Both the position numbers and the translations under genes were made by a program. A stretch of 64,000 nucleotides of DNA, from contig JAAUZD010000022.1 of NCBI GenBank assembly GCA_014804785.1, positions 1-64,000 of the forward strand, given 5' to 3'. A model generated the notes under the pieces. The model was given only the letters and a program-made list of their open reading frames with translations, ran no database searches and had not been told where the DNA came from. This DNA comes from Lachnospiraceae bacterium. GTDB taxonomy: Bacteria; Bacillota; Clostridia; Lachnospirales; Lachnospiraceae. Shown piece after piece: positions 50,087 to 58,993 of this stretch; within the stretch, counting starts at the first letter, position 1, and every line of letters begins with the position of its first letter.

Positions 50087-50722
50087 ATGGAGCTCGTGCA
50101 GATCCTTTGGGACAGAAGGGAATTTTTCCTGACCTGCCTATTGGAACACATCAGAATATCCCTGACGGCGGTGGTTTGTGCAGGCGTGCTGGGAATTTTG
50201 GCAGGCATTCTGATCAGCAGACATAAAAAGGCGGCAGGCATTGTTCTGGGTATCATTAACATAATTTATACGGTGCCATCCATTTCTCTTCTGGGATTTT
50301 TGATTCCCTTTACAGGAATCGGCAACAAGACAGCCATTATTGCACTGACTGTGTATGGGCTGTTGCCGATTGTCAGGAATACTTACACAGGGCTGACGAA
50401 TGTGGATGCAAGTATTCTGGAGGTAGCAGAAGGGCTTGGAGCAGACAGGAGGCAGGTGCTTTCTAAAGTGCAGTTTCCCCTCGCGCTTCCCGTTATCATA
50501 AGCGGCTTCCGCAACATGGTGGTCATGATTATTGCAATGAGCGGTATTGCCTCCTTTATAGGGGCAGGGGGACTTGGAGTTGCCATTTACAGGGGAATTA
50601 CCACTTACAATATGACATTGACAGCAGCAGGGTCTTTACTGATTGCATTGCTAGCCCTGTTTAGTGACTATCTGCTCTCTAAAGCGGAAAAGGCGGTAAG
50701 CAGGAGGTACGGCATTGAGTGA
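50087..50722 (+). CDS. Osmoprotectant (glycine betaine/choline-type) ABC permease
   Basis: A 211-aa permease with five or six helices. The EAA loop is EVAEGLGADRRQVLSKVQFPLALPVIISG, and IYTVPSISLLGFLIPFTGIGNKTAIIALTVYGLLPIVRNTYTGL is the highly conserved core of OpuBB/OpuCB/OsmW permeases. It overlaps the ATPase gene by 8 bp. Only one permease gene is present here, whereas OpuC-type systems have two, so it may act as a homodimer or pair with another. Confidence 0.92.
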   Translation: MELVQILWDRREFFLTCLLEHIRISLTAVVCAGVLGILAGILISRHKKAAGIVLGIINIIYTVPSISLLGFLIPFTGIGNKTAIIALTVYGLLPIVRNTYTGLTNVDASILEVAEGLGADRRQVLSKVQFPLALPVIISGFRNMVVMIIAMSGIASFIGAGGLGVAIYRGITTYNMTLTAAGSLLIALLALFSDYLLSKAEKAVSRRYGIE

Positions 50723-51440
50723 AGCAATAAAAATACAAGACTGTACAGGTTCTTATGGAGAAAAAGAAGTTCTGCGCCATGTTTCCCTGACGGTGGAAAA
50801 GGGAGAATTTGTAGTTATCATAGGACCTTCGGGCTGTGGAAAAACAACGCTTTTGAAAATGATAAATGGACTCGTGGTACCTTCGGAAGGCGAAGTGGCA
50901 GTCAATGGAGAACTGCTGACAGAGTGTAATCTGGCGGCTATGCGAAGGCGCATTGGATATGCAGTACAGGGAGCAAAGTTGTTTCCCCACATGACGGTGG
51001 AAGGGAACATCTGCTATGTTCCCGGACTGGAAAGGAAAATGACGAAAGAGGAAAAGAAGACTCTGACCCGGAAAATGCTTAAAATGGTGGAACTCCCCGA
51101 AGAACTGGCAGTCAGGTTCCCCGGACAACTCTCCGGAGGGCAGAAGCAAAGAGTGGGGATTGCAAGGGCAATGGCATCAGACCCCGATATCCTGCTGATG
51201 GATGAGCCTTTTGGGGCTGTAGATGAAATCACCCGGAAAGGGCTGCAGGAGGAACTTCTTGCCCTGTGGCAGAAGACGGGGATTACGATTGTGTTCATCA
51301 CCCATGATATAGGAGAAGCCTTTAAATTGGGGAGCCGTATCCTGATTATGAAGGAGGGCGGAATCTGGCAGGAAGGATCGAAAGAAGAATTGATGGAAAA
51401 TCCCAGGGATGAATTTGTGAGACGGTTGATCAGCAGATGA
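50715..51440 (+). CDS. Osmoprotectant ABC transporter ATPase, short form without CBS domains
   Basis: A 241-aa ATPase starting with TTG at 50715 behind AGGAGGT: Walker A GPSGCGKTT, signature LSGGQKQRVGIARAM, Walker B ILLMDEPFGAVDEITRKGL, switch FITHD. The DEPFGAVDEITR pattern is diagnostic of the OpuCA/ProV class. The C-terminal CBS pair that senses ionic strength in OpuCA (about 380 aa) is absent, so osmotic control must act elsewhere. Coupled to the permease by overlap. Confidence 0.92.
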   Translation: MSEAIKIQDCTGSYGEKEVLRHVSLTVEKGEFVVIIGPSGCGKTTLLKMINGLVVPSEGEVAVNGELLTECNLAAMRRRIGYAVQGAKLFPHMTVEGNICYVPGLERKMTKEEKKTLTRKMLKMVELPEELAVRFPGQLSGGQKQRVGIARAMASDPDILLMDEPFGAVDEITRKGLQEELLALWQKTGITIVFITHDIGEAFKLGSRILIMKEGGIWQEGSKEELMENPRDEFVRRLISR

Positions 51441-51479
51441 AATCCCAGGATAATTTTATAAACCGAAAGGATGAAGAGT

Positions 51480-52376
51480 ATGAAATACATGAAGATAGGA
51501 ATTACATTATTATTACTGGCAGGCATGATCTTGGGGATATGTGCCTGCGGGAAAAAGGAATCTATCAAAATTGCTTCCAAGCCTATGACGGAACAGTATA
51601 TTCTCACGGAAATCATAGCACAGCTGATTGAGGAAGAGACGGATTATGAGGTAGAGATTACAAAGGGAATCGGCGGAGGAACGACTAACATCCATCCTGC
51701 ACTTATAAAGGGGGAGTTTGATCTGTATCCTGAATATACCAGAACAGCGTGGCTGAATGTTCTGAAAAAAGAAGAGATGGAGAAGGATGATGCACTCCTG
51801 TATGATCAGCTCCTTGCCGAGTATGATCAAATGGGACTGACTTGGACAGGTCTGTATGGATTTTCCAATACCTATGGATTGGCAGTGAGAAAGGAGACTG
51901 CAGAACAGTACGGACTTTCTACCTATTCGGATTTGGCTGCAGTTTCAGGCGAACTGATTTTTGGAGGAAATCCTGATTATATTGAGCTGGAGACAGGATA
52001 CAGCAGACTTTGCACAGCCTATAATATGGAATTCAAGGATACCAAGCAGATGGAAATCGCATTGAAATATGAGGCACTCATAAATGGTGAGGTAGATGTG
52101 ATCAATGCCTTTACTACAGACGCTCAGCTTGCCGCAAATGATCTGGTACTGCTTACCGATGACGGCGGCTTCTTTGAGACCTTCTTGGCAGGTACGGTGG
52201 TCAGAAAAGATACTCTTGAAAAATATCCCGAGTTACAAGGAGTATTGGAAAAGCTAAATGGGATGATTTCTGAGGAAGAGATGCAGCAGATGAACTATGA
52301 CGTGGAAGTAAATGGAAAAGAAGATAAAGAAGTGGCAAGACAATTTTTGGAATCTAAAGGATTTTTGAATCAGTAG
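51480..52376 (+). CDS. Osmoprotectant-binding lipoprotein
   Basis: A 298-aa substrate-binding protein with lipobox CAC in MKIGITLLLLAGMILGICACG. The mature part reads IKIASKPMTEQYILTEIIAQLIEEETDYEVEITKGIGGGTTNIHPALIKGEFDLYPEYTRTAW, the hallmark of OpuCC/OsmX/ProX type II binding proteins; FNTY-like and INAFTTDAQLA follow. The ATG at 51480 has AAAGG 9 bases upstream; an ATG at 51471 abuts that site. It delivers betaine, choline or related compounds to the permease. Confidence 0.92.
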   Translation: MKYMKIGITLLLLAGMILGICACGKKESIKIASKPMTEQYILTEIIAQLIEEETDYEVEITKGIGGGTTNIHPALIKGEFDLYPEYTRTAWLNVLKKEEMEKDDALLYDQLLAEYDQMGLTWTGLYGFSNTYGLAVRKETAEQYGLSTYSDLAAVSGELIFGGNPDYIELETGYSRLCTAYNMEFKDTKQMEIALKYEALINGEVDVINAFTTDAQLAANDLVLLTDDGGFFETFLAGTVVRKDTLEKYPELQGVLEKLNGMISEEEMQQMNYDVEVNGKEDKEVARQFLESKGFLNQ

Positions 52377-52395
52377 TGACAGGGCTGGAGGAAAA

Positions 52396-53025
52396 ATGAA
52401 GTATAAACAAATCGTTTTTGACATTGATGGAACATTGATAGACAACGAAAAGGCAATTATTTGCTCTTTGCAGGACACACTGCTCAAGAAATCTGGAAAG
52501 CAATTTTCCTATGAGCAGTTGACATTTGCATTAGGAATTCCCGGGGAAGATGCCCTGGAAAGACTTGCTGTTGAACATATTACAGAGACCATGCAGGTAT
52601 GGATAGAGAAGATGCGGCAGTACGAAGATACGGTGTCTGTTTATGAAGGAATAGAGGAACTATTAAAACAACTTTCAGAAGAGGGGTACGGACTTGGCAT
52701 TGTATCCTCGCGGACAAGAGAAATGTATGAACAGGATTTCTGCAAGTTGGACATCAGCAGGTACTTTACTACCGTGGTCTGTGCCGATGATACGGTAGGA
52801 CATAAACCAACTGCGGATCCGCTTTTAAAATACATGGAATTGTCGAAGGCAGCGGAACATGAAGTTATATTTGTAGGAGACAGCATTCATGACAGTCAGT
52901 GTGCTCAGAATGCGGGAGTCGATTTTGCACTGGCAGTCTGGGGCAGCCACACGGAAGATAAACGGGCAGATTACTATTTGCAAAAGCCAGCAGATTTGCT
53001 TTCTGTCATAGCTGAGGAAAAATAG
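52396..53025 (+). CDS. HAD-superfamily phosphatase (phosphoglycolate phosphatase-like)
   Basis: A 209-aa HAD hydrolase of subclass I. Motif I FDIDGTLIDNE has the catalytic DxD, motif II is IVSSRTRE, motif III K in GHKPTADPLL, and motif IV VGDSIHDSQCAQNAGV. The helical cap lies between residues about 15-80. This group cleaves phosphate from small metabolites; PgmB/Gph/YsaA-like specificity cannot be told. It starts 19 bp after the osmoprotectant operon and may be read from it. Confidence 0.88.
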   Translation: MKYKQIVFDIDGTLIDNEKAIICSLQDTLLKKSGKQFSYEQLTFALGIPGEDALERLAVEHITETMQVWIEKMRQYEDTVSVYEGIEELLKQLSEEGYGLGIVSSRTREMYEQDFCKLDISRYFTTVVCADDTVGHKPTADPLLKYMELSKAAEHEVIFVGDSIHDSQCAQNAGVDFALAVWGSHTEDKRADYYLQKPADLLSVIAEEK

Positions 53026-53094
53026 CATTGCTATCCTATGTTATTTTTAGTAAAATGAAATGCTAAGAATAGTTTATGGCAGAAAGGAGCACTA

Positions 53095-53622
53095 ATGCTG
53101 GAAAGTTTTTATCCTGATATTTATATGAACTCTGCATATAGCATAGATTTTGGCAAATATTATAAGGCAGGTTATCGGGGAATTATTTTTGACATAGACA
53201 ACACGTTGGTCCCCCATGGTGCACCGGCGGACGATAGAAGTATAGCGCTGATTCAAAAGCTGAAGAATCTGGGCTTTTCAGTTCTATTTTTATCAAATAA
53301 TAAAGAGCCAAGAGTGAAAATGTTCAATGATGCGGTGAATGCCCAGTATATCTTTAAAGGAGGAAAGCCGGGCAGGAAGGGATATCTGCGGGCTATGGAG
53401 ATGCTCGGAACGGATAGGTCATCTACTCTTTTTGTGGGGGATCAATTGTTTACGGATGTGTTGGGAGCCAGAAATGCAGGAATTTTTTCTATTCTGGTAA
53501 AGCCCATTGATAAGAAAGAAGAAATACAGATTGTACTTAAGCGCTATCTGGAAAAAATTGTACTCGCGTTTTACAAGCGTAAATGTAAAAAAGACGGTAA
53601 AGAGTATTTAGTATCAGCTTAA
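53095..53622 (+). CDS. YqeG-family HAD IIIA phosphatase
   Basis: A 175-aa protein: YRGIIFDIDNTLVPHGAPADDR, FLSNNKEPRV, FKGGKPGRKGYLRAM and LFVGDQLFTDVLGARNAGIFSILVKPI. These are the four HAD motifs of the YqeG family, conserved in Firmicutes next to yqeH or aroE. Length is typical. It heads the aro cluster (22 bp to aroE). The physiological substrate is not firmly known. Confidence 0.92.
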   Translation: MLESFYPDIYMNSAYSIDFGKYYKAGYRGIIFDIDNTLVPHGAPADDRSIALIQKLKNLGFSVLFLSNNKEPRVKMFNDAVNAQYIFKGGKPGRKGYLRAMEMLGTDRSSTLFVGDQLFTDVLGARNAGIFSILVKPIDKKEEIQIVLKRYLEKIVLAFYKRKCKKDGKEYLVSA

Positions 53623-53644
53623 GATACGCGGGAATGGAGGAAAA

Positions 53645-54511
53645 ATGACGATCGACGGATATACGAGAACCTGCGGACTGATAGGAAATCCGGTGGAGCA
53701 TACTTTGTCACCGTTTATTCATAATACCTTGGCAGAGAAGCTTTCCCACAATCTTGTGTATGTACCTTTTCATGTGGAGGAGGGACAGGTTTTACCTGCA
53801 ATAAGCGGGGCATATGCCCTGAATCTTTTTGGGCTTAATGTCACAGTTCCATATAAAAGCCAGGTGATGGATGGACTGATTCAGATAGATGAGCTGGCGG
53901 AAAAAATAGGCGCAGTAAATACATTGGTGCGTATGGAGGGCGGTTTTAAGGGATACAATACGGACATGCCGGGGCTGTATCGGGCGATGAGCAGTGAAGG
54001 AATACAAATAGAAGGGCAGGAGATTATCTTGCTTGGAGCAGGCGGTGCGGCTAGAGCGGTTGCATTTCTGTGTGCTTCTAAAAATGCTTCCAAAGTCTAT
54101 CTGCTGAATCGTTCTTTGGAAAAGGCGGAGGCGGTTGCCGGGGAAGTAAATGAAAAGACTGGAAAAGAAGTGATTTATCCTATGGCATTGTCAGATTATC
54201 ATCGCCTTCCAAATCAGAAGTTTCTGGCGATTCAGGCTACCAGCGTCGGTTTATATCCCGATGTAGATAATGCAGTTATAGAAGACGAAGCATTTTACCG
54301 GAAAATCCATACAGGTTATGATTTGATTTATAAGCCTTCTGATACCAGATTTATGCAGTTGGTAAGGCAGCAGGGGGGGAAAGCGTTTCATGGATTGAAA
54401 ATGCTTTTATATCAGGGAATCATTGCTTATGAGCTTTGGAACGATTTGTCTGTTCCGGAAGAAATGGCTTTAGAGGTATACAAAGTACTGAAAGAAAAAA
54501 TGGGAATCTAA
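53645..54511 (+). CDS. aroE: Shikimate dehydrogenase
   Basis: A 288-aa NADP-dependent enzyme reducing 3-dehydroshikimate to shikimate. Substrate loop GNPVEHTLSPFIHN; catalytic K in LNVTVPYKSQVM; Asp in GYNTDMPGL; NADP loop LGAGGAARAVAFLCASK; NRSLEKAEAV; C-terminal GLKMLLYQGIIAYELW. All key residues are present. It lies between yqeG and aroK, 4 bp before the latter, in one operon for chorismate synthesis. Confidence 0.95.
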   Translation: MTIDGYTRTCGLIGNPVEHTLSPFIHNTLAEKLSHNLVYVPFHVEEGQVLPAISGAYALNLFGLNVTVPYKSQVMDGLIQIDELAEKIGAVNTLVRMEGGFKGYNTDMPGLYRAMSSEGIQIEGQEIILLGAGGAARAVAFLCASKNASKVYLLNRSLEKAEAVAGEVNEKTGKEVIYPMALSDYHRLPNQKFLAIQATSVGLYPDVDNAVIEDEAFYRKIHTGYDLIYKPSDTRFMQLVRQQGGKAFHGLKMLLYQGIIAYELWNDLSVPEEMALEVYKVLKEKMGI

Positions 54512-54515
54512 AAAG

Positions 54516-55046
54516 ATGAAAAATAACATTATTTTAATTGGCTTTATGGGCAGCGGAAAAACCAGCGTGGGCATCGGGCTGTCCTATCAGTTAAAGCGGA
54601 CCATGATCGACACGGACAAATGGATTGAACAGAAGCAGAAGCGGACGGTGTCGGAGATTTTTGCACAGAGTGGCGAAGAGGCTTTCCGAAGGATGGAAAC
54701 GGACTGTTTAAAGGAACTGATCCGGACGGCGGATCAACAGATTATCTCTGTAGGCGGAGGTCTGCCTATGAAGGAGGAAAACCATGCACTCCTTAAAGAA
54801 TTAGGGATCGTGTTTTATTTAAGTGCAACACCGGAAGCTCTTTATAAGAGGCTAAAGAGCGACACCACAAGACCCCTTTTGCAGGTAGAAAATCCCGAAG
54901 AAAGAATCAGGACTTTGCTAAAGCAGCGTGCACCCGTCTATGAGGCATGTGCAGATGTGGTGCTGGATGTTTCAGACCGGACTTTTGATGAAATATTAGA
55001 ACAGATAGGAAAGGAATTGGAAGAAAATGAAGCTTTTAGTGATTAA
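54516..55046 (+). CDS. aroK: Shikimate kinase
   Basis: A 176-aa P-loop kinase: Walker A GFMGSGKTSVG, substrate Asp in MIDTDKWIEQ, SGEEAFRRMETDCLKEL, GGGLPM, and lid R in DTTRPLL. It phosphorylates shikimate at O3. Length and motifs are standard. It overlaps aroQ by 20 bp, so the two are translationally coupled. Confidence 0.95.
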   Translation: MKNNIILIGFMGSGKTSVGIGLSYQLKRTMIDTDKWIEQKQKRTVSEIFAQSGEEAFRRMETDCLKELIRTADQQIISVGGGLPMKEENHALLKELGIVFYLSATPEALYKRLKSDTTRPLLQVENPEERIRTLLKQRAPVYEACADVVLDVSDRTFDEILEQIGKELEENEAFSD

Positions 55047-55461
55047 CGGGCCAAATATTAATTTTCTTGGAATCAGGGAAAAAAGTGTATACGGAACTCA
55101 GGATTATGATGCCCTTCTAAAAATGATTGGGGAAAAGGGAGAAGCTTGTGGGATTTCCATAGAAGTTTTTCAGAGCAATCATGAGGGCGCTTTGATTGAC
55201 AGAATCCAGGATGCGTATTTTGATGGGACAGAAGGAATCGTCATCAACCCGGGTGCCTATACCCATTACAGTTATGCGATAAGGGACGCGCTCGCCAGTA
55301 TTTCCATACCGAAGGTCGAGATCCATATTTCGGACATTACAAAGCGGGAGGAGTTCCGCAAAACCTCTGTCACTGCGCCGGTCTGCGATAAACAGATTTA
55401 CGGACATGGATTAAATGGTTATCTTGAAGCAATTGATTCTATCATAGAAATGAAAAAGTAG
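55027..55461 (+). CDS. aroQ: 3-dehydroquinate dehydratase, type II
   Basis: A 144-aa enzyme of the dodecameric type II family: LLVINGPNINFLGIREKSVYG (catalytic Arg/Tyr loop), FQSNHEGALIDRIQDA, INPGAYTHYSYAIRDAL, EIHISDITKREEFRKTS, and YGHGLNGYLEAI. It dehydrates 3-dehydroquinate to 3-dehydroshikimate, the step before AroE. It overlaps aroK. The efp gene follows after 70 bp; the peptidase gene often found between them is absent. Confidence 0.95.
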   Translation: MKLLVINGPNINFLGIREKSVYGTQDYDALLKMIGEKGEACGISIEVFQSNHEGALIDRIQDAYFDGTEGIVINPGAYTHYSYAIRDALASISIPKVEIHISDITKREEFRKTSVTAPVCDKQIYGHGLNGYLEAIDSIIEMKK

Positions 55462-55531
55462 TTGAAAAATATCAGTTTTTATATTAAACTGGTAAAGAAT
55501 TATAACGTGAAAAATTTAGGAGGAGTATTTT

Positions 55532-56089
55532 ATGATTTCTGCAGGTGATTTCAGAAATGGTATTACAATTGAGTTAGATAATAATGTTTACCAGATTATT
55601 GAGTTCCAACATGTTAAACCCGGTAAGGGAGCAGCATTTGTCAGAACGAAACTGAAGAATATCAAGAGCGGCGGCGTAGTGGAGAAAACTTTCAGACCTA
55701 CTGAAAAATGTCCACAGGCACGTATTGATAGAAAAGATATGCAGTACTTATATGCAGATGGAGAACTGTATAACTTTATGGATGTTGAAACATATGATCA
55801 GATTGCATTAAATGCTGAGACTGTCGGCGATGCACTCAAATTTGTAAAAGAAAACGAAATGGTTAAGATTTGTTCCCATAACGGCAGTGTATTTTCAGTG
55901 GAACCTCCGCTGTTCGTGGAACTGGAGATTATTGACACTGAGCCGGGATTTAAAGGAGATACAGCAACAGGAGCTACGAAGCCTGCCACTGTAGAAACCG
56001 GAGCTAACGTAAACGTTCCTTTATTTGTTGAGATGCATGATGTGATCAAAATTGATACCAGAACAGGTGAATACCTTTCCAGAGTATAG
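55532..56089 (+). CDS. efp: Translation elongation factor P
   Basis: A 185-aa EF-P with three domains: N-terminal KOW-like ([43 protein letters not shown]), middle OB (about 65-125) and C-terminal OB (about 130-185, ending [15 protein letters not shown]). The loop with the modified residue is KPGKGA; the Lys in it is the site of possible modification. It rescues ribosomes stalled at polyproline. TTAGGAGG precedes the ATG. A strong terminator follows. Confidence 0.96.
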   Translation: MISAGDFRNGITIELDNNVYQIIEFQHVKPGKGAAFVRTKLKNIKSGGVVEKTFRPTEKCPQARIDRKDMQYLYADGELYNFMDVETYDQIALNAETVGDALKFVKENEMVKICSHNGSVFSVEPPLFVELEIIDTEPGFKGDTATGATKPATVETGANVNVPLFVEMHDVIKIDTRTGEYLSRV

Positions 56090-56123
56090 GTCAGCAGGGA
56101 ATTCTATCAGTAAAAATAGCTTG

Positions 56124-56156
56124 AAAGACAATGATAAGTAGTCATTGTCTTTTTTT
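56124..56156 (+). terminator. Intrinsic terminator of efp
   Basis: AAAGACAATGA-TAAGTAG-TCATTGTCTTT with a T-run to 56156. Confidence 0.93.
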
Positions 56157-56164
56157 ATAATAAG

Positions 56165-56195
56165 CCTGCTGGCGGAGCATGACTGCGTCAGCAGG
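56165..56195 (+). other. Hairpin between efp and the DUF5688 gene
   Basis: CCTGCTG / CAGCAGG, 7-bp stem. It lies between the efp terminator and the next start; role unknown. Confidence 0.4.
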
Positions 56196-56272
56196 ACAAG
56201 GTCGTAAGGCGTTCGAGGATGGCATTTTTTCGGACACATATAGTAGAACAGTTATGAAAGAATGAGGTATTT

Positions 56273-57238
56273 ATGAACGACACATCTATAGAATTCACAT
56301 CATTTACACAATCAATTCTAAAAGATCTTCAAAAGAAACTTGGAGACAATTATTCTGTATTTTCCCATCATGTCAAAAAAAATAATGGTATTGAACTTAC
56401 CGGAATCGTGGCAAAAAGAAAAGGATGCAATACTTCCCCTACTTTCTATATTAATGATTTTTACAAGCCAGATATTACCCGGGAGGAAACCAGAAAAATA
56501 GCAGATATGTTATATGATCATTTTCAGGCGGCGGAATTTGAGGATGATCTTGATTTGTCACAATTCATTGAATTTGACAAGGCAAAAGAAAATCTTGCCT
56601 TTAAACTGATTCATGCAGAAAAAAACAGGGAATTACTGAAGCTTGTTCCGCATAAATTGTTTCACAACCTTGCTATTGTTTTTTATTATACCGTTCAGGA
56701 AGCGCCATTTTATGGAAAAGGTGCAATTCTTGTTTATAATAATCATATGAAACATTGGGAAATCAGTCTTGATACACTTTATCACACAGCATTTAAGAAT
56801 ACTCCGGTTCTTTTTCCCAGTATAATAGAAAATATGCAGGAGGTTATGCGTGGCATTCTCATGGATGGGATTGAGGATGACATCCTGTGTGTAAAGGATA
56901 CAGAAGAATTGCTGGATGAAGTCTGTATGCAGGAATTGGCAGAGACCAAGATGCCTATGTATGTTCTGACCAATAAGCAGAAGCTTTACGGTGCATCCTG
57001 TATGCTCTACCCAGGAGTGCTGAGGGCATTTGCAGAGAAGATACAGCGGGATTTTTATATACTGCCAAGCTCTGTCCATGAAGTAATCCTTGTGCCGGCT
57101 AATGCAGATACTGACAGGGATGCACTTTGTGAAATCGTGACAGAAATTAACAGGACACAGGTGGCAGAAGAGGAGGTGCTGGCAGATTCTGTCTATTTTT
57201 ATAGTAAAAGCATGGATAAAGTGCTGTGGATTTCGTGA
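56273..57238 (+). CDS. DUF5688-family protein
   Basis: A 321-aa soluble protein. The C-terminal third MYVLTNKQKLYGASCMLYPGVLRAFAEKIQRDFYILPSSVHEVILVPA is the strongly conserved DUF5688 signature found in Lachnospiraceae, often in many copies. The N-terminal half contains GIELTGIVAKRKGCNTSPTFYINDFY. No catalytic motif known. It is monocistronic, between the efp terminator and a tRNA gene. Confidence 0.87.
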   Translation: MNDTSIEFTSFTQSILKDLQKKLGDNYSVFSHHVKKNNGIELTGIVAKRKGCNTSPTFYINDFYKPDITREETRKIADMLYDHFQAAEFEDDLDLSQFIEFDKAKENLAFKLIHAEKNRELLKLVPHKLFHNLAIVFYYTVQEAPFYGKGAILVYNNHMKHWEISLDTLYHTAFKNTPVLFPSIIENMQEVMRGILMDGIEDDILCVKDTEELLDEVCMQELAETKMPMYVLTNKQKLYGASCMLYPGVLRAFAEKIQRDFYILPSSVHEVILVPANADTDRDALCEIVTEINRTQVAEEEVLADSVYFYSKSMDKVLWIS

Positions 57239-57356
57239 GAATGGCAGATAAAATATTTTTTTCACATTTTTTTTACAATTGACAGACTAGACAATCTGAA
57301 AGTCATATGTTATTATATTCAAGGTGATGTAACAAATTTGTAATATTTTATGACAT

Positions 57357-57428
57357 GCACCCGTAGTCTAACGGATAGAACGAAGGCCTCCGACGCCTTT
57401 AATGCAGGTTCGATTCCTGTCGGGTGCA
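57357..57428 (+). tRNA. tRNA-Arg (anticodon CCG)
   Basis: Acceptor arms GCACCCG / CGGGTGC with discriminator A; anticodon stem AAGGC/GCCTT with loop CTCCGAC and anticodon CCG at 57390-57392; T-arm GCAGG-TTCGATT-CCTGT. The 3' CCA is not encoded. It reads the rare CGG arginine codon. Confidence 0.92.
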
Positions 57429-57466
57429 TTTGCATCACCTTGGATATAAAAAAAGAAAGGAAAGCT

Positions 57467-58762
57467 ATGAAACATTCAGATCAGAACAAAATGCATATGC
57501 TAAAGGAAAAATTCATGGCAGCCAGAGATTGGGTCATGGATCATAACAAGATTGTAATGCCTCTTGTTCTAGTTGTTTGCGTGCTTCTTACAATTGTTGT
57601 AGCATTGAATGCTAATCATAAGGAGATTCTGGAAAAAGAGGCAAAAGAGGCTGCAATGGCAGTTTCTACTGAAGAATCAGGATCTACAGTGGAAGGGTTG
57701 GAAGCTCCCGTTTTTGAATTGGAGGTAAATGCACATCCGGAAATAAATACCCTTATCCGCACCTACTACGATGCACAGGCATCAGGAGATGTCGAGACGA
57801 TATCTTCTTTAAATACGTATTTGAATGAAATTCAGACCATACGTGTGGAGGAATTAAGTAAGTACATTGATTCCTATCCGGTGCTGGATGTCTATACAAA
57901 GCCGGGGCTGACAGAAAACAGCTATGTGGCATATGTATATTCGGAGGTACAGTTTACAGACGTGGATCAGCTTCTTCCGGGAATGCAGACCTATTATATT
58001 GGCATGGATGAGGAAGGAAATTATTTCATCAATGATGGTACCTATGATGATGCAATATGGAATTATATCAAGGAAGTTACCCTTCAGGATGATGTGGTAG
58101 ACTTGAACAATAAGGTTGTTGTGGAATATAACGAACTGCTTGCGGAAGATGCAGAGTTAAATGAATTTATTGCTTATCTGAGAGAAAAGATCAATGAAGA
58201 GGTAGGCGAGATTCTAGCGTCGGCGGAGGTGCCAGAACAAGGAGAGATGCCAGAGGAAATCCCAGAAACAGAGGAAGAAGTTTCACAGGAAGCCCCACAG
58301 GTGGTTACGACGGTACGTGCTACAGATGTGGTTAATATCAGAAGTTCAGACAGTGAAGAAGCAGATAAGATCGATAAAGCGCAGATTGGTCAGGAATTTA
58401 CTTTGCTTGAGCAGCGAGGCAATGGCTGGAGCAAGATAGAGTATAACGGAAGCGAGGCATTTATCAAGAGCGATTATCTTGAGGCAGTGTCCGAAGAAGT
58501 ATCAGATACGCAGGTTGCACAGGCGCAGCAGCCAGAGGAAGAACCGGAAGCAGAAGTGACGAGTAATAATGAAACGAGTATGGGAACGGTCACAGTAATT
58601 GAGAGTGTCAAGGTTCGCAAAAGTGCCAGTACCAGTGCAGAATCTCTTGGAACTGCTTATGTGGGAGACGAACTGGAGTTGCTTATGAGACAGGCTGACG
58701 GGTGGAGCCGGGTCAGATATAATGGACAGACAGCATACGTCAAATCAGAGTATGTAGAATAA
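57467..58762 (+). CDS. Membrane-anchored protein with two SH3b domains
   Basis: A 431-aa protein. The ATG at 57467 follows GAAAGGAAAG; a longer frame runs back through the tRNA and is not real. One membrane helix at about 30-48 (KIVMPLVLVVCVLLTIVVAL) anchors it with most of the chain outside. Residues about 80-240 form a coiled or helical region; two bacterial SH3 domains follow (about 285-340 with VNIRSSDSEEADKIDK, WSKIEYNGSEAFIKSDYL; and about 375-431 with VKVRKSASTSAESLG, WSRVRYNGQTAYVKSEYV). SH3b domains bind peptidoglycan, so a cell-wall role is likely. Confidence 0.85.
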   Translation: MKHSDQNKMHMLKEKFMAARDWVMDHNKIVMPLVLVVCVLLTIVVALNANHKEILEKEAKEAAMAVSTEESGSTVEGLEAPVFELEVNAHPEINTLIRTYYDAQASGDVETISSLNTYLNEIQTIRVEELSKYIDSYPVLDVYTKPGLTENSYVAYVYSEVQFTDVDQLLPGMQTYYIGMDEEGNYFINDGTYDDAIWNYIKEVTLQDDVVDLNNKVVVEYNELLAEDAELNEFIAYLREKINEEVGEILASAEVPEQGEMPEEIPETEEEVSQEAPQVVTTVRATDVVNIRSSDSEEADKIDKAQIGQEFTLLEQRGNGWSKIEYNGSEAFIKSDYLEAVSEEVSDTQVAQAQQPEEEPEAEVTSNNETSMGTVTVIESVKVRKSASTSAESLGTAYVGDELELLMRQADGWSRVRYNGQTAYVKSEYVE

Positions 58763-58822
58763 ACGCAAAACCGTAACAGTGCATCAGCCTTTTTCTTTGC
58801 AGATAAGAGTATATAAGAGTAG

Positions 58823-58877
58823 AAAAGCATTTTACTTTGTGGAAAATTGTAGTATACTTACAAAGTAAAATGCTTTT
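58823..58877. terminator. 18-bp perfect inverted repeat (terminator-like)
   Basis: AAAAGCATTTTACTTTGT (58823-58840) and its exact reverse complement (58860-58877), loop 19 nt, then T-rich. The stem is longer than usual for a terminator. Its loop contains a -10-like TATACT, so promoter activity inside it is possible. Confidence 0.7.
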
Positions 58878-58948
58878 TGTTACAATAAGCTGGTTCGTGA
58901 AGCGTGGCAGCGTTTGTTACAATAAGCTGGCTGCGAAGCACGGCAGCG
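58876..58948 (+). repeat. Tandem direct repeat of about 37 bp, two copies
   Basis: TTTGTTACAATAAGCTGG, then about 12 variable bases and GGCAGCG, occurs at 58876-58912 and 58913-58948. A third begins at 58949 (TTTGTTTGG). It lies between the inverted repeat and the oxidoreductase start. Confidence 0.8.
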
Positions 58949-58993
58949 TTTGTTTGGAAAGACATGGCAGGTCGTACGGGAGGGGCATGTGGA

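Noticed and set aside
57350..57466. Upstream extension of the SH3-domain protein
   Set aside because: It reads through the tRNA-Arg gene; the ATG at 57467 has a proper ribosome site.
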